Source: Leadbetterella byssophila_A (GTDB lineage: Bacteria > Bacteroidota > Bacteroidia > Cytophagales > Spirosomataceae). Taken from it: a DNA stretch of 64,000 bases. The DNA lies in contig JBEBRR010000008.1 in assembly GCA_040394735.1 (NCBI GenBank), positions 1 to 64,000 of the forward strand, given 5' to 3'. Every line of letters starts with the position of its first letter. Position 1 is the first letter of the stretch. The translations under genes were made by a program, and so were the position numbers. Positions 25,399 through 34,890 of the stretch are shown in pieces. The notes beneath the pieces were generated by a model, which saw only the letters and a program-made list of their open reading frames with translations, searched no databases and was not told where the DNA came from.

Positions 25399-25992
25399 TT
25401 ACTTTAAAGTCTTTATTTTCAAATTCTTCCACTTCACTTTTATTCCTCCGCCGTCATGGATCTGCAGCGCTATCTTACCGTCAGATTCTGCAAATACCGG
25501 ATCTTTCAGAGTGACCATCTGCACACCGTTCACCCAGGTGGTGGCCTCATCCCCCAGCACCCGGATCTTCATGCTGTTCCAGGCTCCCATCTTTACATTG
25601 TCCAGCGACTTGTCAGGCTTGATCAGCCAGCCGCGCTTATATGATTCGTATATCCCGCCTGAAAAATGTCCCGGAGGGGCCACTTCCGCCTGCCAGCCAC
25701 TCACTTTGGTACCGTCAATGCTGGAATGGAAAAATACGCCGCTGTTACCGTTGTCTTCCGGGAAGAACTCCAGCGTCAGCTCGAAATCCTTGTACGATTT
25801 TTCAGTACCCAGGTAGCCATAGCCCTTATCAGGACCGCTTTCGCAAACCAGGAGGCCGTCTTCCACATACCATTTTTCCGTTCCGTAGACTACCCAGCCA
25901 TCAAGATTACGACCATTAAACAGGGAAACGGACTTCGATTTCTGGGCAAAAATAAAACCGGGAAAAAGAAGGAATAACAAAATTTTTTTCAT
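25399..25992 (-). CDS. Secreted DUF1080 protein (3-keto-disaccharide hydrolase-like)
   Basis: 197 residues. Signal peptide MKKILLFLLFPGFIFAQ, then the DUF1080 lectin-like beta-jellyroll: VSLFNGRNLDGWVVYG, GYGYLGTEKSYKDFELTLEF, NSGVFFHSSIDG and the closing IALQIHDGGGIKVKWKNLKI. Members were long called concanavalin-like; some are now known to hydrolyse 3-keto-disaccharides. Whether this one is an enzyme cannot be told. It is 28 bp upstream of recA on the same strand, probably by chance of order rather than function. Confidence 0.88.
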   Translation of the reverse strand: MKKILLFLLFPGFIFAQKSKSVSLFNGRNLDGWVVYGTEKWYVEDGLLVCESGPDKGYGYLGTEKSYKDFELTLEFFPEDNGNSGVFFHSSIDGTKVSGWQAEVAPPGHFSGGIYESYKRGWLIKPDKSLDNVKMGAWNSMKIRVLGDEATTWVNGVQMVTLKDPVFAESDGKIALQIHDGGGIKVKWKNLKIKTLK

Positions 25993-26078
25993 TATCTGTC
26001 AGTTTTTTAGCTTTCAGCTATGAGCTTTGAGAAATTCGGGAGACCAGAAGGTTCACCTCTCAGCGGTCCGCTACTCGG

Positions 26079-26104
26079 CTGACGGCTGATTTCTGACGGC
26101 TGAT
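26079..26104. repeat. Short direct repeat CTGACGGCTGAT
   Basis: Two exact 12-bp copies (26079-26090 and 26093-26104) with a 14-bp period, in intergenic sequence rich in AGCTTTCAGCTATGAGC-type words. No gene or promoter function is evident. Confidence 0.5.
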
Positions 26105-26148
26105 AGCTAATGACCAAATTAAGTCACTAATATACGCATGAAATCTGC

Positions 26149-26156
26149 TAATTTTG
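26149..26156 (+). promoter_or_regulatory. -7 promoter box of the helicase gene
   Basis: TAATTTTG matches TAnnTTTG, 24 bp before the start codon. No clear TTG was seen at the -33 position. Confidence 0.5.
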
Positions 26157-26179
26157 TAAAATTATTCTGATTACTTCTT

Positions 26180-27499
26180 ATGCAATTCGCTGACCTTAAC
26201 CTTAGCAAGCCCCTGCTTCAGGCACTGGATGAACTGGGCCTTCGCACCCCCACCTCCATCCAGGAGAAAATATTTCCCGCTGTGATGTCAGGAAAAGATC
26301 TGGCAGGCATTGCGCGTACGGGCACCGGGAAAACATTCGCCTATCTTCTGCCTTTATTACGAATGTGGAGCTTCAGTAAAGATAAGCTTCCGCAGATGCT
26401 GGTGCTGGTACCTACCCGTGAGCTGGTCATGCAGGTGGTGGAAAGTGTCAAAGCCCTTACTCCCTTCATGAGCTTTGACGTGATAGGCGTTTACGGCGGG
26501 GTCAATATGAAAGGCCAGGCTGCAGAGCTTATGAATGGCTGCGATATGGTGGTGGCCACTCCCGGCCGGTTTACTGACCTCTCAGCGGCAGGTGTTCTGA
26601 AGGTGAAAAACATAAAGAAGCTGGTCATTGATGAGTTTGACATGATGCTTGACCTGGGCTTTCGCCCCCAGCTGGACCTGATCTTCAATAAGCTACCTGA
26701 AAAACGGCAGAACCTTTTATTCTCGGCCACCATCTCAGGAGAAGTGGAAGACCTTATCCATGATATTTTCAAGTCTCCGGAGATCATTGAAGATGCCGAC
26801 ACAGGCACGCCCCTTGAGAATATCCGGCAAAAAACCTACGCCGTACCGAATTTCAGAACCAAGATCAACCTGCTGGAGCTTCTCCTGGCCAATGATGAGG
26901 AAATGAAAAAAAACCTGGTGTTTGTTGCCCAGAAATCAGCCGCCGACCTGCTTCACCAGGAGCTGAAAAGCCGGGGCATTGACCAGGTGGAGGTGATTCA
27001 TTCCAACAAATCACAAAACTACCGTTTCCGGGCCATCAAAGACTTTTCAGAAGGCACGGTCAAAACCCTGATCTCTACTGATATCGGTTCGCGCGGACTG
27101 GACATCCCGGGCATTACCCATGTGGTCAATATGGATATTCCGGAGGAACGGAATGACTACATCCACCGGATCGGCCGTACGGGCCGCGGTGAAAAAAACT
27201 TCGGCACGGCCATCAGCCTGGTCAGCCCCAGGGAGGAAGAAGCTTTCGGTGAAATTGAGGCCATGTACCAGTTGCAGCTGACCCGCATCCCCCTGCCGGC
27301 TTACGTCGAGATCGAAGAGCAGCTTATGCCCTTTGAAACCGGGCGAGAAGAGATACGGCTGCCTAAAGTAAAACAGGATAAAAACACAGGGCCCGCCTTT
27401 CATGAAAAACTGGAAAAGAATAAAAAGGTGAACAAACGCCGGGATATCCAGGCCGAAAAAAAACTGAAATACGGCAAGGCATACAGGAAGAATATGTAG
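26180..27499 (+). CDS. DEAD-box RNA helicase (RhlE-like)
   Basis: 439 residues: Q motif (LGLRTPTSIQEKIFP), Walker A ARTGTGKT, PTREL, TPGR, motif II DEFD, SAT, STDIGSRGLD and HRIGRTGR. It unwinds short RNA duplexes and helps in ribosome assembly or RNA decay. Motif II reads VIDEFDMM where most relatives have DEAD; the Asp-Glu and last Asp are kept, so ATP hydrolysis may still work. The C-terminus is a basic tail of about 40 residues (EKNKKVNKRRDIQAEKKLK). It is a single gene. Confidence 0.94.
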   Translation: MQFADLNLSKPLLQALDELGLRTPTSIQEKIFPAVMSGKDLAGIARTGTGKTFAYLLPLLRMWSFSKDKLPQMLVLVPTRELVMQVVESVKALTPFMSFDVIGVYGGVNMKGQAAELMNGCDMVVATPGRFTDLSAAGVLKVKNIKKLVIDEFDMMLDLGFRPQLDLIFNKLPEKRQNLLFSATISGEVEDLIHDIFKSPEIIEDADTGTPLENIRQKTYAVPNFRTKINLLELLLANDEEMKKNLVFVAQKSAADLLHQELKSRGIDQVEVIHSNKSQNYRFRAIKDFSEGTVKTLISTDIGSRGLDIPGITHVVNMDIPEERNDYIHRIGRTGRGEKNFGTAISLVSPREEEAFGEIEAMYQLQLTRIPLPAYVEIEEQLMPFETGREEIRLPKVKQDKNTGPAFHEKLEKNKKVNKRRDIQAEKKLKYGKAYRKNM

Positions 27500-27600
27500 A
27501 TAAGAATGGGCAACTATTGCTATGTTATATACCGGGTAGTGAGCCCTTAAACATAATAAATCAGAAGCGCCTAATTGCTAACGGATGAAAATTCATACAG

Positions 27601-28029
27601 ATGAATATAGACAACCTTTATGGCGGAAGGGTCCGCTTACGGGTGTGCGGAATACTCCGGCATGACCGGCAGGTACTGCTCGTGAACCACCGTTTATTAA
27701 ATGAAGACCATATTTTCTGGAATTTCCCCGGGGGCGGACTGGAAAAGGGAGAAGATATTGCCAGCGGACTGCAGCGTGAATTCAGGGAAGAGACCCATCT
27801 GGACGTCTCCGTACATGAGCTGGCCTATATCCATCAGCATATTTCGGGAAAACTTCATGGCGTGGAATTGTATTTCCGCGTTTCGACCCTTAACTTGGTA
27901 CCGAAACTGGGCGCAGACCCGGAAGGCAATATCCTGACAGAACTGCGCTGGTTCAGCAAAGAAGACTTAACACAATTGAAAGCGGGGCACTGCCCTGATT
28001 TTTTGAAAAAAATTGCTTTTCTGAAATGA
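27601..28029 (+). CDS. NUDIX hydrolase
   Basis: 142 residues with a complete Nudix box, GGLEKGEDIASGLQREFREE, preceded by WNFPGG. It hydrolyses a nucleoside diphosphate linked to another moiety; the substrate cannot be read. The short leader AAATTCATACAG directly before the ATG is a reduced copy of the repeated sequence at 9508 and 19714. Its last four bases overlap the next gene (ATGA), so the two are translationally coupled. Confidence 0.92.
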   Translation: MNIDNLYGGRVRLRVCGILRHDRQVLLVNHRLLNEDHIFWNFPGGGLEKGEDIASGLQREFREETHLDVSVHELAYIHQHISGKLHGVELYFRVSTLNLVPKLGADPEGNILTELRWFSKEDLTQLKAGHCPDFLKKIAFLK

Positions 28030-28817
28030 ATGACTGCTTTAAGATCACAGATGACCGCTTTTATGCTGAGCGCACAGACCTCTATGATCTCATTTTTGAA
28101 ATCCAGTTTTCCCGCCTGCGGTTCATGGTCAGGAACGGTGAGCAGCTTCTCTGGCTGGAAGACCATTTCCTCGGAAATTCAAATGATATAGCCGCATGCC
28201 TGGCAAAATGCTCCGGGCTGATAGAGCAGCATGCTTTCCTGGGCATCCGGTTCTGGAAGAGCGTCAGACTGGTCTCCTCTCTTCAGATCCATACCCTGGT
28301 TCCCGCTTCCGTCTTCGAATCTTCCAAAGCCGAAACGTACCTGGGACTGACTCACCCCACAGCTTCTTTCGCTGACTTTGAAGTCAGCACTGAACCTGTT
28401 CTGAACCAGCAGGTGGTAACGGGAACTCTCCGGCAGGTCAACCGTTTTTTCAGGGACCGCTATCCCGCTCTTGTTCTTGTTTCATCTGTAGCGGAAGGGG
28501 CAAAACATTTCAGCCTGCTTGGTCCTGACCAGACCCTGGGACTGATTTCAGATTCGTTTATCGACCTTATTTATCTGAAGGGGAAAAACAGGACGCTGAC
28601 CGCAGAAAAATCACCTGCCCGGCACCTCCGAAATATCCGGGCTTTTACGCCTGCTCTCGTACTTTTCGGAGAGATCACCCCGTTCAGTGTTTCGTACGGG
28701 ATATTAAAAGATAAATTCCAAACGATATGTATTGGTGACGCACCCCGGCAGGCCGGGTTTTCCGAACCGTTTCAGAATATCCCTGCGCACCGGTATTTCA
28801 CCTTACTTCACAGCTGA
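28026..28817 (+). CDS. DUF3822-family protein
   Basis: 263 residues. The pattern of a first half starting DRFYAERTDLYDLIFEIQ and the phrase HTLVPASVFESSKAETYL is that of DUF3822, a Bacteroidota family with a predicted actin/ASKHA-like fold, often found near rsmD or coaD. Here it is coupled by a 4-bp overlap to a NUDIX gene instead. No catalytic motif is known. Assignment is from memory of the family and is fairly confident; function is unknown. The gene ends 1 bp before a convergent ORF. Confidence 0.68.
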   Translation: MNDCFKITDDRFYAERTDLYDLIFEIQFSRLRFMVRNGEQLLWLEDHFLGNSNDIAACLAKCSGLIEQHAFLGIRFWKSVRLVSSLQIHTLVPASVFESSKAETYLGLTHPTASFADFEVSTEPVLNQQVVTGTLRQVNRFFRDRYPALVLVSSVAEGAKHFSLLGPDQTLGLISDSFIDLIYLKGKNRTLTAEKSPARHLRNIRAFTPALVLFGEITPFSVSYGILKDKFQTICIGDAPRQAGFSEPFQNIPAHRYFTLLHS

Positions 28818-28818
28818 A

Positions 28819-29163
28819 TCAGCGTGCCTGGCGAAACCCCTGGTCAAACCCGTACTGAACTTTGAGATTATAGTCAAAGAATTCAATGGCACGCTCTACA
28901 CATTTGCCTTTCAAAGCCACAAAATAGGGCTTTTTTCCCCCTTTGTTTATCAGCTTGGTATCCAGCTTATAAATGGTACCTTCCGGATACCGGGAGATAA
29001 ACTTACTGGCAATACTCACGCTCAGTGCTTCGGGTACCTGCTGGCCGTTTATGGTTTTCAGCCGCATTTTATCTTTCCCGCTGTCATAAAGCGCCTCGGC
29101 GTAGACATCGAGAAAGTACGCTTTATTGAATTCGGGGACTTCATCTATCAGTGACAGTTGCAT
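28819..29163 (-). CDS. Hypothetical protein, 114 residues
   Basis: I do not recognise the family. It is a soluble, charged protein (no signal peptide, no membrane segment) with the words AYFLDVYAEALYDSGKDKMRLKTI and GTIYKLDTKLINKGGKKPYF, which look like alternating strands of an alpha/beta or beta fold. It lies between the end of the DUF3822 gene (1 bp gap, convergent) and the divergent prs promoter. The good start (MQLSLIDEV) and compact placement support a real gene. Confidence 0.65.
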   Translation of the reverse strand: MQLSLIDEVPEFNKAYFLDVYAEALYDSGKDKMRLKTINGQQVPEALSVSIASKFISRYPEGTIYKLDTKLINKGGKKPYFVALKGKCVERAIEFFDYNLKVQYGFDQGFRQAR

Positions 29164-29248
29164 TTCCCTTTGAGGTATAGTTTTAAGAATCTTCGTGCAA
29201 TTTAATATTATTTTTTAAAAGTAGCTTAATACATCGTATTATTTTTCG

Positions 29249-29256
29249 TACCTTTG
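29249..29256 (+). promoter_or_regulatory. -7 promoter box of prs-rplY
   Basis: TACCTTTG at 29249-29256, 29 bp before the prs start codon, a full match to TAnnTTTG. Confidence 0.6.
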
Positions 29257-29284
29257 CAGCACTTTTCGGAACAAACCTACCCCC

Positions 29285-30235
29285 ATGGCAGAAGTCAAAA
29301 TCTTTTCGGGAACTAATTCTCAGTATTTAGCCGGGAAAGTGGCTTATTATTACGGAAAAGAGCTGGGAAAAGTGTCTATTCAGCGATTTGCCGACAGTGA
29401 AATATCGGTAAACTTTGAAGAGTCGGTAAGAGGCTGTGACGTTTTTCTTGTTCAGAGTACATTTCCCAATGCTGACAACCTGATGGAGCTTCTGCTGATG
29501 ATTGATGCTGCCAGAAGAGCCTCTGCCCACTATGTAGTGGCTGTTATTCCTTATTACGGGTATGCCCGTCAGGACAGGAAAGACCGTCCGAGGGTAGCTA
29601 TCGGCGCCAAACTGGTGGCCAATATGCTTACGGCAGCGGGTGCAGACCGGATCATGACGCTGGATCTTCATGCCGGGCAGATTCAGGGATTTTTCGACAT
29701 CCCTGTGGACCACCTGGAAGGAACCTCGGTTTTTGTTCCTTACCTGAAGGAAAAACAGATTGACAACCTGCTTTTTGCCTCTCCGGATGTAGGCGGGGTA
29801 TCACGGGTAAGAAGATTTGCCAGCTTTTTTGATGCGGATATCGTGATCTGTGATAAACAAAGGAAGGTAGCCAACCAGATCGCCAGCATGCAGCTGATCG
29901 GTGATGTGACCGATGCCAACGTGGTACTCGTAGATGATATGATCGATACCGGCGGTACGATCTGCAAGGCGGCTGAGCTGATCCTGGAAAAAGGAGCAAA
30001 ATCAGTCCGGGCTGTGGCAACCCATCCCGTGTTTTCCTATAAGGCACACGAGATCATCTCCAATTCCGTATTTGAGGAAGTTATCGTATCCGATTCCATT
30101 CCTTTGCGGCAGGACAACCCGAAAGTAAAAGTAATATCGGTAGCCGAGCTTTTTGCTCATGCCATCGGTAGGATCAGAGACAACGGATCAATTAGTACAT
30201 TGTTCATAAATTATCAACAAAAACTTAAGTTTTAA
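29285..30235 (+). CDS. prs: Ribose-phosphate pyrophosphokinase
   Basis: 316 residues. It makes PRPP from ribose 5-phosphate and ATP for nucleotide, His and Trp synthesis. Typical marks are FSGTNSQYLAGKVAYY, RFADSEISV, YYGYARQDRK, the metal-binding LDLHAGQIQGFF and the PRPP loop VDDMIDTGGTI. It is followed 2 bp later by the L25 gene and shares its promoter and terminator. Confidence 0.97.
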   Translation: MAEVKIFSGTNSQYLAGKVAYYYGKELGKVSIQRFADSEISVNFEESVRGCDVFLVQSTFPNADNLMELLLMIDAARRASAHYVVAVIPYYGYARQDRKDRPRVAIGAKLVANMLTAAGADRIMTLDLHAGQIQGFFDIPVDHLEGTSVFVPYLKEKQIDNLLFASPDVGGVSRVRRFASFFDADIVICDKQRKVANQIASMQLIGDVTDANVVLVDDMIDTGGTICKAAELILEKGAKSVRAVATHPVFSYKAHEIISNSVFEEVIVSDSIPLRQDNPKVKVISVAELFAHAIGRIRDNGSISTLFINYQQKLKF

Positions 30236-30237
30236 TC

Positions 30238-30810
30238 ATGAAAGTAACTGAGATTGTAGGGTTTAAAAGAGCGAATCTCGGTCGTCAGTCAGCACAGGAA
30301 TTACGCGCTGAAGGATATGTACCGGGCATTTTGTATGGTGGGGAAGAGCAAATTTCTTTCTATGCGCCCGCTTATCTGTTCAGACCTGTAATTTACAGCA
30401 TTGACGCGTATCAGATCAAGCTGACCATTGACGGGAAAGAGTACACGGCTATCCTCCAGGATAAGCAGTTCCACCCTGTTAATGATTCACTTGTTCACGT
30501 AGACCTGCTGGAGATCAATCCTGACAAGGTGATCACCACTACCATTCCTATCCGTCTTACCGGAATAGCGAAAGGAGCTAAACAAGGGGGTAAACTGGTA
30601 CAGACACTGAGAAAAATCCGTGTTAAAGGACCTGCCAGACTGATCCCTGAGTTTGTTAACCTTGATGTAACTGAATTAGGTCTGGGTAAGTCTATCCGCG
30701 TGAAGTCGATTGAACTTCCGGAGCTGACCATCATTGATCCGGCTGCCAACCCGGTAGCAAGCGTGACTATCCCGCGTGCCCTGAGAGGACAGCTGAATGC
30801 AGAGAAATAA
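30238..30810 (+). CDS. rplY: Large-subunit ribosomal protein L25, CTC form
   Basis: 190 residues, the long TL5/CTC-type L25: an N-terminal 5S-rRNA-binding domain (GFKRANLGRQSAQELRAEGYVPGILYGG and HVDLLEI) and a C-terminal beta domain (IPIRLTGIAKGAKQGGKL). It binds 5S rRNA on the 50S subunit. The gene follows prs by 2 bp and is closed by a strong terminator. Confidence 0.96.
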   Translation: MKVTEIVGFKRANLGRQSAQELRAEGYVPGILYGGEEQISFYAPAYLFRPVIYSIDAYQIKLTIDGKEYTAILQDKQFHPVNDSLVHVDLLEINPDKVITTTIPIRLTGIAKGAKQGGKLVQTLRKIRVKGPARLIPEFVNLDVTELGLGKSIRVKSIELPELTIIDPAANPVASVTIPRALRGQLNAEK

Positions 30811-30834
30811 GATTATCTTGCTTATCTGTAGAAA

Positions 30835-30863
30835 ATCCCCGGCAAACACCGGGGATTTTTTTT
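30835..30863 (+). terminator. Terminator of prs-rplY
   Basis: Perfect 8-bp stem ATCCCCGG / CCGGGGAT with a 6-nt loop and eight T. Confidence 0.9.
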
Positions 30864-30939
30864 AATGAACAGTGAATAGTCCGGAAATCTTTAATTTATT
30901 TTTTCACTGTTAGTTGTTCACTATTAGTTATTCACGCCC

Positions 30940-33291
30940 TCACCCTGCCCGGTTCTCCTCGTCCGTCCTGGTGGACTGCCGTGCTTTGTAGGTGGATTTA
31001 CCAAACCGGTAAATAAGCTGGAATCTTACTTTTCTTGAGCCGTAGTACTGAACAAACTCAGTGTCAATAACATCAGGGCTGTTTGATCTGATACGCTGGT
31101 TACCGGTATTGAATACATCGTCCAGGCTAAGCTTCAAAACCACATTTTTAACTACTTTCTGAACTCCCAGATTCATATTCCATACAGGAAGCACCTTATA
31201 AATCGCATCTCCGCCTGCATAATAGGACAATGAATTGTCGATTGTCCAGCTATTCTTTAAGGTGAATGCCTGGGAACCGCTGACATAGGTGGCAGCCACA
31301 TATTTGTCCAACGCCTTCCCATTGATAAAATAGTACGAATTCTCTGCTGTAAGCTGGCCATAGTATTGTACATTCCACCACTTCCTGATGCTGTTTGAGC
31401 CATTGAAGCTAATGGCATGGAAGACCGATTTTTCCAGGTTCTCCCGGTAGTACCGGGTCATAAAGGTCTCCGGGTTATAGTAAGGCACCTGTTGTATATT
31501 ATCACGGGTTTTTCCGGTTCTTACTGAAAATCCGTAATTCTTAAAGCTGTAGGTCAGCTCCACCTGGTCTGTTCTTTCCGGCAAAAGAAACGGGTTCCCC
31601 TCTGCATAGGTAAAAGGACTGATATAAAACTGGAAAGGGTTCAGCTCTTCAAAATACGGTCTTCTGAGGCGGCTTGTATAGGAGAGTCCGAGCATATTGT
31701 TGTCATCCATCTTCCAACCCAAAACAGCTGTTGGCAGCCAGTGGGTGTAATTTCTCAGGGTAACGTTATCCGTACTTTCCGAACGGGCTTCCGAATATGT
31801 ATTCTCCGTCCGCAGGCCTGCCTGGTAAGTGATCTTTTTATATGCTCCGGCATAATTCAGATAGCCGGCCAGTATACGCTCCTTATAAAAAAAATGATTG
31901 GTTCTCAGGGGATCCTTCTCGAAGCCGTTCTCCTTCAGTATATCAAACCTTACGTCATTATCGGTATCGGTAAAGGCCAGCTTTACCCCTGTCTCAAAAT
32001 TACCTTTCAGCAGGGGAGTTCTGTAATCAGCCTGGGAAGAAAAAATATTGATCCGGCTGGCAATGCCTGACTTCAGCCTCTCCACCATTTCCTGTCCTTC
32101 CCGTGTGTCGATATTCTGAAACTCTTCACTGGTATAACGGGCCACTGTTCCCAGGTAGTCCAGCGATGATTTCCCCAGCTTTCCTGAATAATAGGCATTC
32201 AGCGAGTTATTATTATCCACGGGCTCCGAATGCTGATCCGTCTTCTGAAGCACCGATACGTCGTTCTGCGTCACGAGATTGTCGGTTTTGTTGTCCTTGA
32301 TCTCGTTGCGGTCATAAAAGCGATAGGTTATTCCTGCCGAATGATTCTTATTGAAAAAATAGTCCGCCCCCACCCTGAAAGGCACACTGCCGGCCCTGGA
32401 AACCACATCCGTATAGGTATCCAGGCTGTTTTGCCCGAACAGGTTCTGTATACCGTCATACTGGTAAAAGCCTTTGCCCGTATTGTATCCGCCCGCAGCC
32501 GTAAAGGCGGCTTTCCTGCTCTTGTAAGTTAAATTTACATTGTTGCTCAGATCACCAAAGCGGTGCTGGCGGTAAGCCAGTGTATAATTCCCGCTCAGTC
32601 CCAGGTTTTTATCCCGCTTCAGCCTGATGTTAACAATGGCCCTGTATTTCGAGTCATATCTTGCTGAAGGGCTGGTGATGATCTCAATGGTCTCGATCAG
32701 ATCGGGTTCCAGGGTATTCAGGTAATTATTGAGTTCGGTGCCGCTCATGGGCACATCCTTCCCGTCTATAAAAACCTTGGGAGTTATGTTATTTCCCAGT
32801 GAGATGGCACCGTCAGGACTTACCCGTACACCCGGCGCTTTTTTGAGTACATCCAGGGCGTTGATTGCCGTTTTATAAATGCTGTTTCCGGCAATATTCA
32901 TAATCATCCGGTCAGGCTGCCGTTCAATGGCCGGCTTCTGCCCCTGTATGGTCACCTCTTCCAGCACCCGGCTGTTGGTCCGCAGCAGCAATTCTCCGGG
33001 CACCCGGTCACCGCCGGAAAACGATGCCGTGCTAAGAGGCTCATAACCTACCAGGCTGATGTGAAGAAAATAAGCTCCCGGAGGCACTGTCATAAAAAAA
33101 CTCCCGAGGCTGTCGGTAAAAACACTCTGAACAATGGTGCTGTCAGGATACTTTTTAGCTACGACGGTAGCAAACTCAACCGCCTCCCCGGAAGAGGCGT
33201 CCCTGACCTTTCCGCTGATCGTGGTCACTTCCTGCGCAACAGTTCCCCGGCATGCCAGGCCCATCAGGTAGGCAAGTAATAATTTTTTCAT
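30940..33291 (-). CDS. Outer-membrane beta-barrel receptor, TonB-dependent-like
   Basis: 783 residues. Signal peptide (MKKLLLAYLMGLACRGTVAQ), a carboxypeptidase-regulatory-like domain (about 25-105, ISGKVRDASSGEAVEFATV), a plug-like domain (about 115-225, with PDRMIMNIAGNSIYKTAINA and VFIDGKDVPMSGTEL) and a C-terminal barrel of the OMP_b-brl_3 type. It has no SusD partner, so the ligand is probably a small molecule or peptide rather than a glycan. It is a single gene; IR-rich intergenic sequence (30870-30935) separates it from rplY. Confidence 0.88.
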   Translation of the reverse strand: MKKLLLAYLMGLACRGTVAQEVTTISGKVRDASSGEAVEFATVVAKKYPDSTIVQSVFTDSLGSFFMTVPPGAYFLHISLVGYEPLSTASFSGGDRVPGELLLRTNSRVLEEVTIQGQKPAIERQPDRMIMNIAGNSIYKTAINALDVLKKAPGVRVSPDGAISLGNNITPKVFIDGKDVPMSGTELNNYLNTLEPDLIETIEIITSPSARYDSKYRAIVNIRLKRDKNLGLSGNYTLAYRQHRFGDLSNNVNLTYKSRKAAFTAAGGYNTGKGFYQYDGIQNLFGQNSLDTYTDVVSRAGSVPFRVGADYFFNKNHSAGITYRFYDRNEIKDNKTDNLVTQNDVSVLQKTDQHSEPVDNNNSLNAYYSGKLGKSSLDYLGTVARYTSEEFQNIDTREGQEMVERLKSGIASRINIFSSQADYRTPLLKGNFETGVKLAFTDTDNDVRFDILKENGFEKDPLRTNHFFYKERILAGYLNYAGAYKKITYQAGLRTENTYSEARSESTDNVTLRNYTHWLPTAVLGWKMDDNNMLGLSYTSRLRRPYFEELNPFQFYISPFTYAEGNPFLLPERTDQVELTYSFKNYGFSVRTGKTRDNIQQVPYYNPETFMTRYYRENLEKSVFHAISFNGSNSIRKWWNVQYYGQLTAENSYYFINGKALDKYVAATYVSGSQAFTLKNSWTIDNSLSYYAGGDAIYKVLPVWNMNLGVQKVVKNVVLKLSLDDVFNTGNQRIRSNSPDVIDTEFVQYYGSRKVRFQLIYRFGKSTYKARQSTRTDEENRAG

Positions 33292-33452
33292 AAGTAATAG
33301 CTTTTCTTTTTACGAAGATGCGCAGGAATTACTTCAGGTTGCATCCGATTCTGAAGAAAACCGCTTTTTCCCGCGTAAGCGGCAGAAATGATGATCAGCC
33401 ATGCCCCGGTATTCATCCGGCGGCTGTTAGCCGGCTTACATGCTGCTTTTCC

Positions 33453-34235
33453 TCATGGTTGTTTTACGGAATAAGAAACGGGGATGCCGGATCCTTCCGT
33501 GTTCTCCGGAAAAATGATGGTGATAACGGTACCTTTCCCCGTGTTTATGTTAAACTTCCCTTTCAGGGCATCTGCCCGCTGACGGATGGATTTTAAGCCG
33601 ATACCGCCGGAAATCCCCCGGCCTCCTCTTCCGTTATCACCTACCTGGAAGATGATTTTCCCGTCCCGGTCTTTATAGAGAAATACAAATACTTCTGTAG
33701 CCTGCCTTGCATGCTTCAGGATATTGACTGCAGCTTCCTGCAGAATTTTCAGGATCTCCATCCGCTGATTCGTATTCAGCCGCTCATCCGTTTCCTGGTC
33801 AATATCTATTTCTTTCCGGTACAGTTTATCCGGCAGCACAAAATCAGTAATTCTTCTTATACTTTGTTCCAGGGTGTTTTCAGCAGCGTCCGAGTATAAA
33901 AAATGGCTCTTGTTTCTTACCGACCGGTATACGTCACCCGTCTGCAGGCTGAGCGAACCGATATGGCTTTTGATGGAGGTATCCTCTGTCTGTGCAGAAA
34001 GAAGTTCCAGCTGATGAACGATTCCCGCCAGGGATGCTGAGAGGTCATCATGAAGATCCTGCCCCACCCTGCCCTGGATCTCCCGTGTCAGTTGCATCCG
34101 TGCTTCTCTGATCTGTATATCTGCCAGCTCCTGCAGTACCCGGAGACGGGAGGCAAATTTTTTCCTTTCCCGCCTTAACAGCAGGTATGTCCCGGCCAAT
34201 ACGGCCAATACCAGGAGATCGGGGAAAGCATTCAT
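33453..34235 (-). CDS. NarL-type sensor histidine kinase, copy A
   Basis: 260 residues from ATG 34235; a GTG at 34256 is also in frame, but the ATG gives the same N-terminus (MNA...) and the same His position (62) as the paralogue at 47734. One N-terminal membrane helix, no sensor domain, a coiled region, then HisKA_3 with GQDLHDDLSASLAGIVHQ and a HATPase ending GIGLKSIRQRADALKGKF. The kinase follows its response regulator by 10 bp. The signal must come through the membrane helix or a partner protein. Confidence 0.9.
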   Translation of the reverse strand: MNAFPDLLVLAVLAGTYLLLRRERKKFASRLRVLQELADIQIREARMQLTREIQGRVGQDLHDDLSASLAGIVHQLELLSAQTEDTSIKSHIGSLSLQTGDVYRSVRNKSHFLYSDAAENTLEQSIRRITDFVLPDKLYRKEIDIDQETDERLNTNQRMEILKILQEAAVNILKHARQATEVFVFLYKDRDGKIIFQVGDNGRGGRGISGGIGLKSIRQRADALKGKFNINTGKGTVITIIFPENTEGSGIPVSYSVKQP

Positions 34236-34245
34236 AACTGCCGCA

Positions 34246-34890
34246 TCAGATAACACTCAGCTTCTGAGCTGCCGACAGCAGGCCGGTAATGCTGGATGTA
34301 TTGGTTTTAGCCATCATCTTCCTGCGGTGTGCCGCTATGGTGTGGCGGCTTAGTTTTAACTCTTCAGCCGTATCATTGATGGATAAGCCCCGCGCAAAAT
34401 GCCTTAAAAGCTCAATCTCCCGGGAAGTAAACGGTACCGCCAGTCCACCCTTATCGCTGGCCATAATCTCCCGGATCTCCCCCGAGATGTATTCCCTGCC
34501 GTTAGCTACTTCATGGATGCAGTCGATCAGCGCATCTGCACTGGCCGTTTTTCCGATAATTCCGTTGGGAGCAAACCTCAGCAGGTCATGAATAAGGAAA
34601 GAGTTGCTGATGCTGCTGACCACAATTACCTTGATATTCCTGGATAACCTTTTCAGATCGTTCAGGAACGCGGGCAGCGACCTCTCTCCCATATAATAAT
34701 CCACGAATAAATACAACGTGTCATTGGTCCGGAAGCGGACGAGGTATTGCATGAGGTCCTGCTCATGATAAAACACATTTACGGTCCGGAATAAGGAGGT
34801 AAATTCAACCAGCTTAGCGAACGAATCTGCAAAAAGTTTATGGTCATCCAGGACGATGGCGGAGAGATTGGTAAAAAGGCGGTTGTCCAT
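34246..34890 (-). CDS. NarL/LuxR-type response regulator, copy A
   Basis: 214 residues: receiver domain with acidic pair LDDH (15-16), phospho-acceptor Asp64 in LFVDYYMGER, and Lys in GIIGKTASAD, then a LuxR-type helix-turn-helix (FTSREIELLRHFARGLSIND, LSRHTIAAHRRKMM). It is about 70 percent identical by eye to the regulator at 47038 over the whole length. It is the first gene of a pair with the kinase downstream. A 327-bp leader lies upstream. Confidence 0.92.
   Translation of the reverse strand: MDNRLFTNLSAIVLDDHKLFADSFAKLVEFTSLFRTVNVFYHEQDLMQYLVRFRTNDTLYLFVDYYMGERSLPAFLNDLKRLSRNIKVIVVSSISNSFLIHDLLRFAPNGIIGKTASADALIDCIHEVANGREYISGEIREIMASDKGGLAVPFTSREIELLRHFARGLSINDTAEELKLSRHTIAAHRRKMMAKTNTSSITGLLSAAQKLSVI

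Noticed and set aside
30870..30935. Inverted words AACAGTGAA/TTCACTGTT and CACTATTAGTTATTCAC between rplY and the receptor gene
   Set aside because: Imperfect and AT-rich; this looks like common intergenic decay sequence rather than a defined element.
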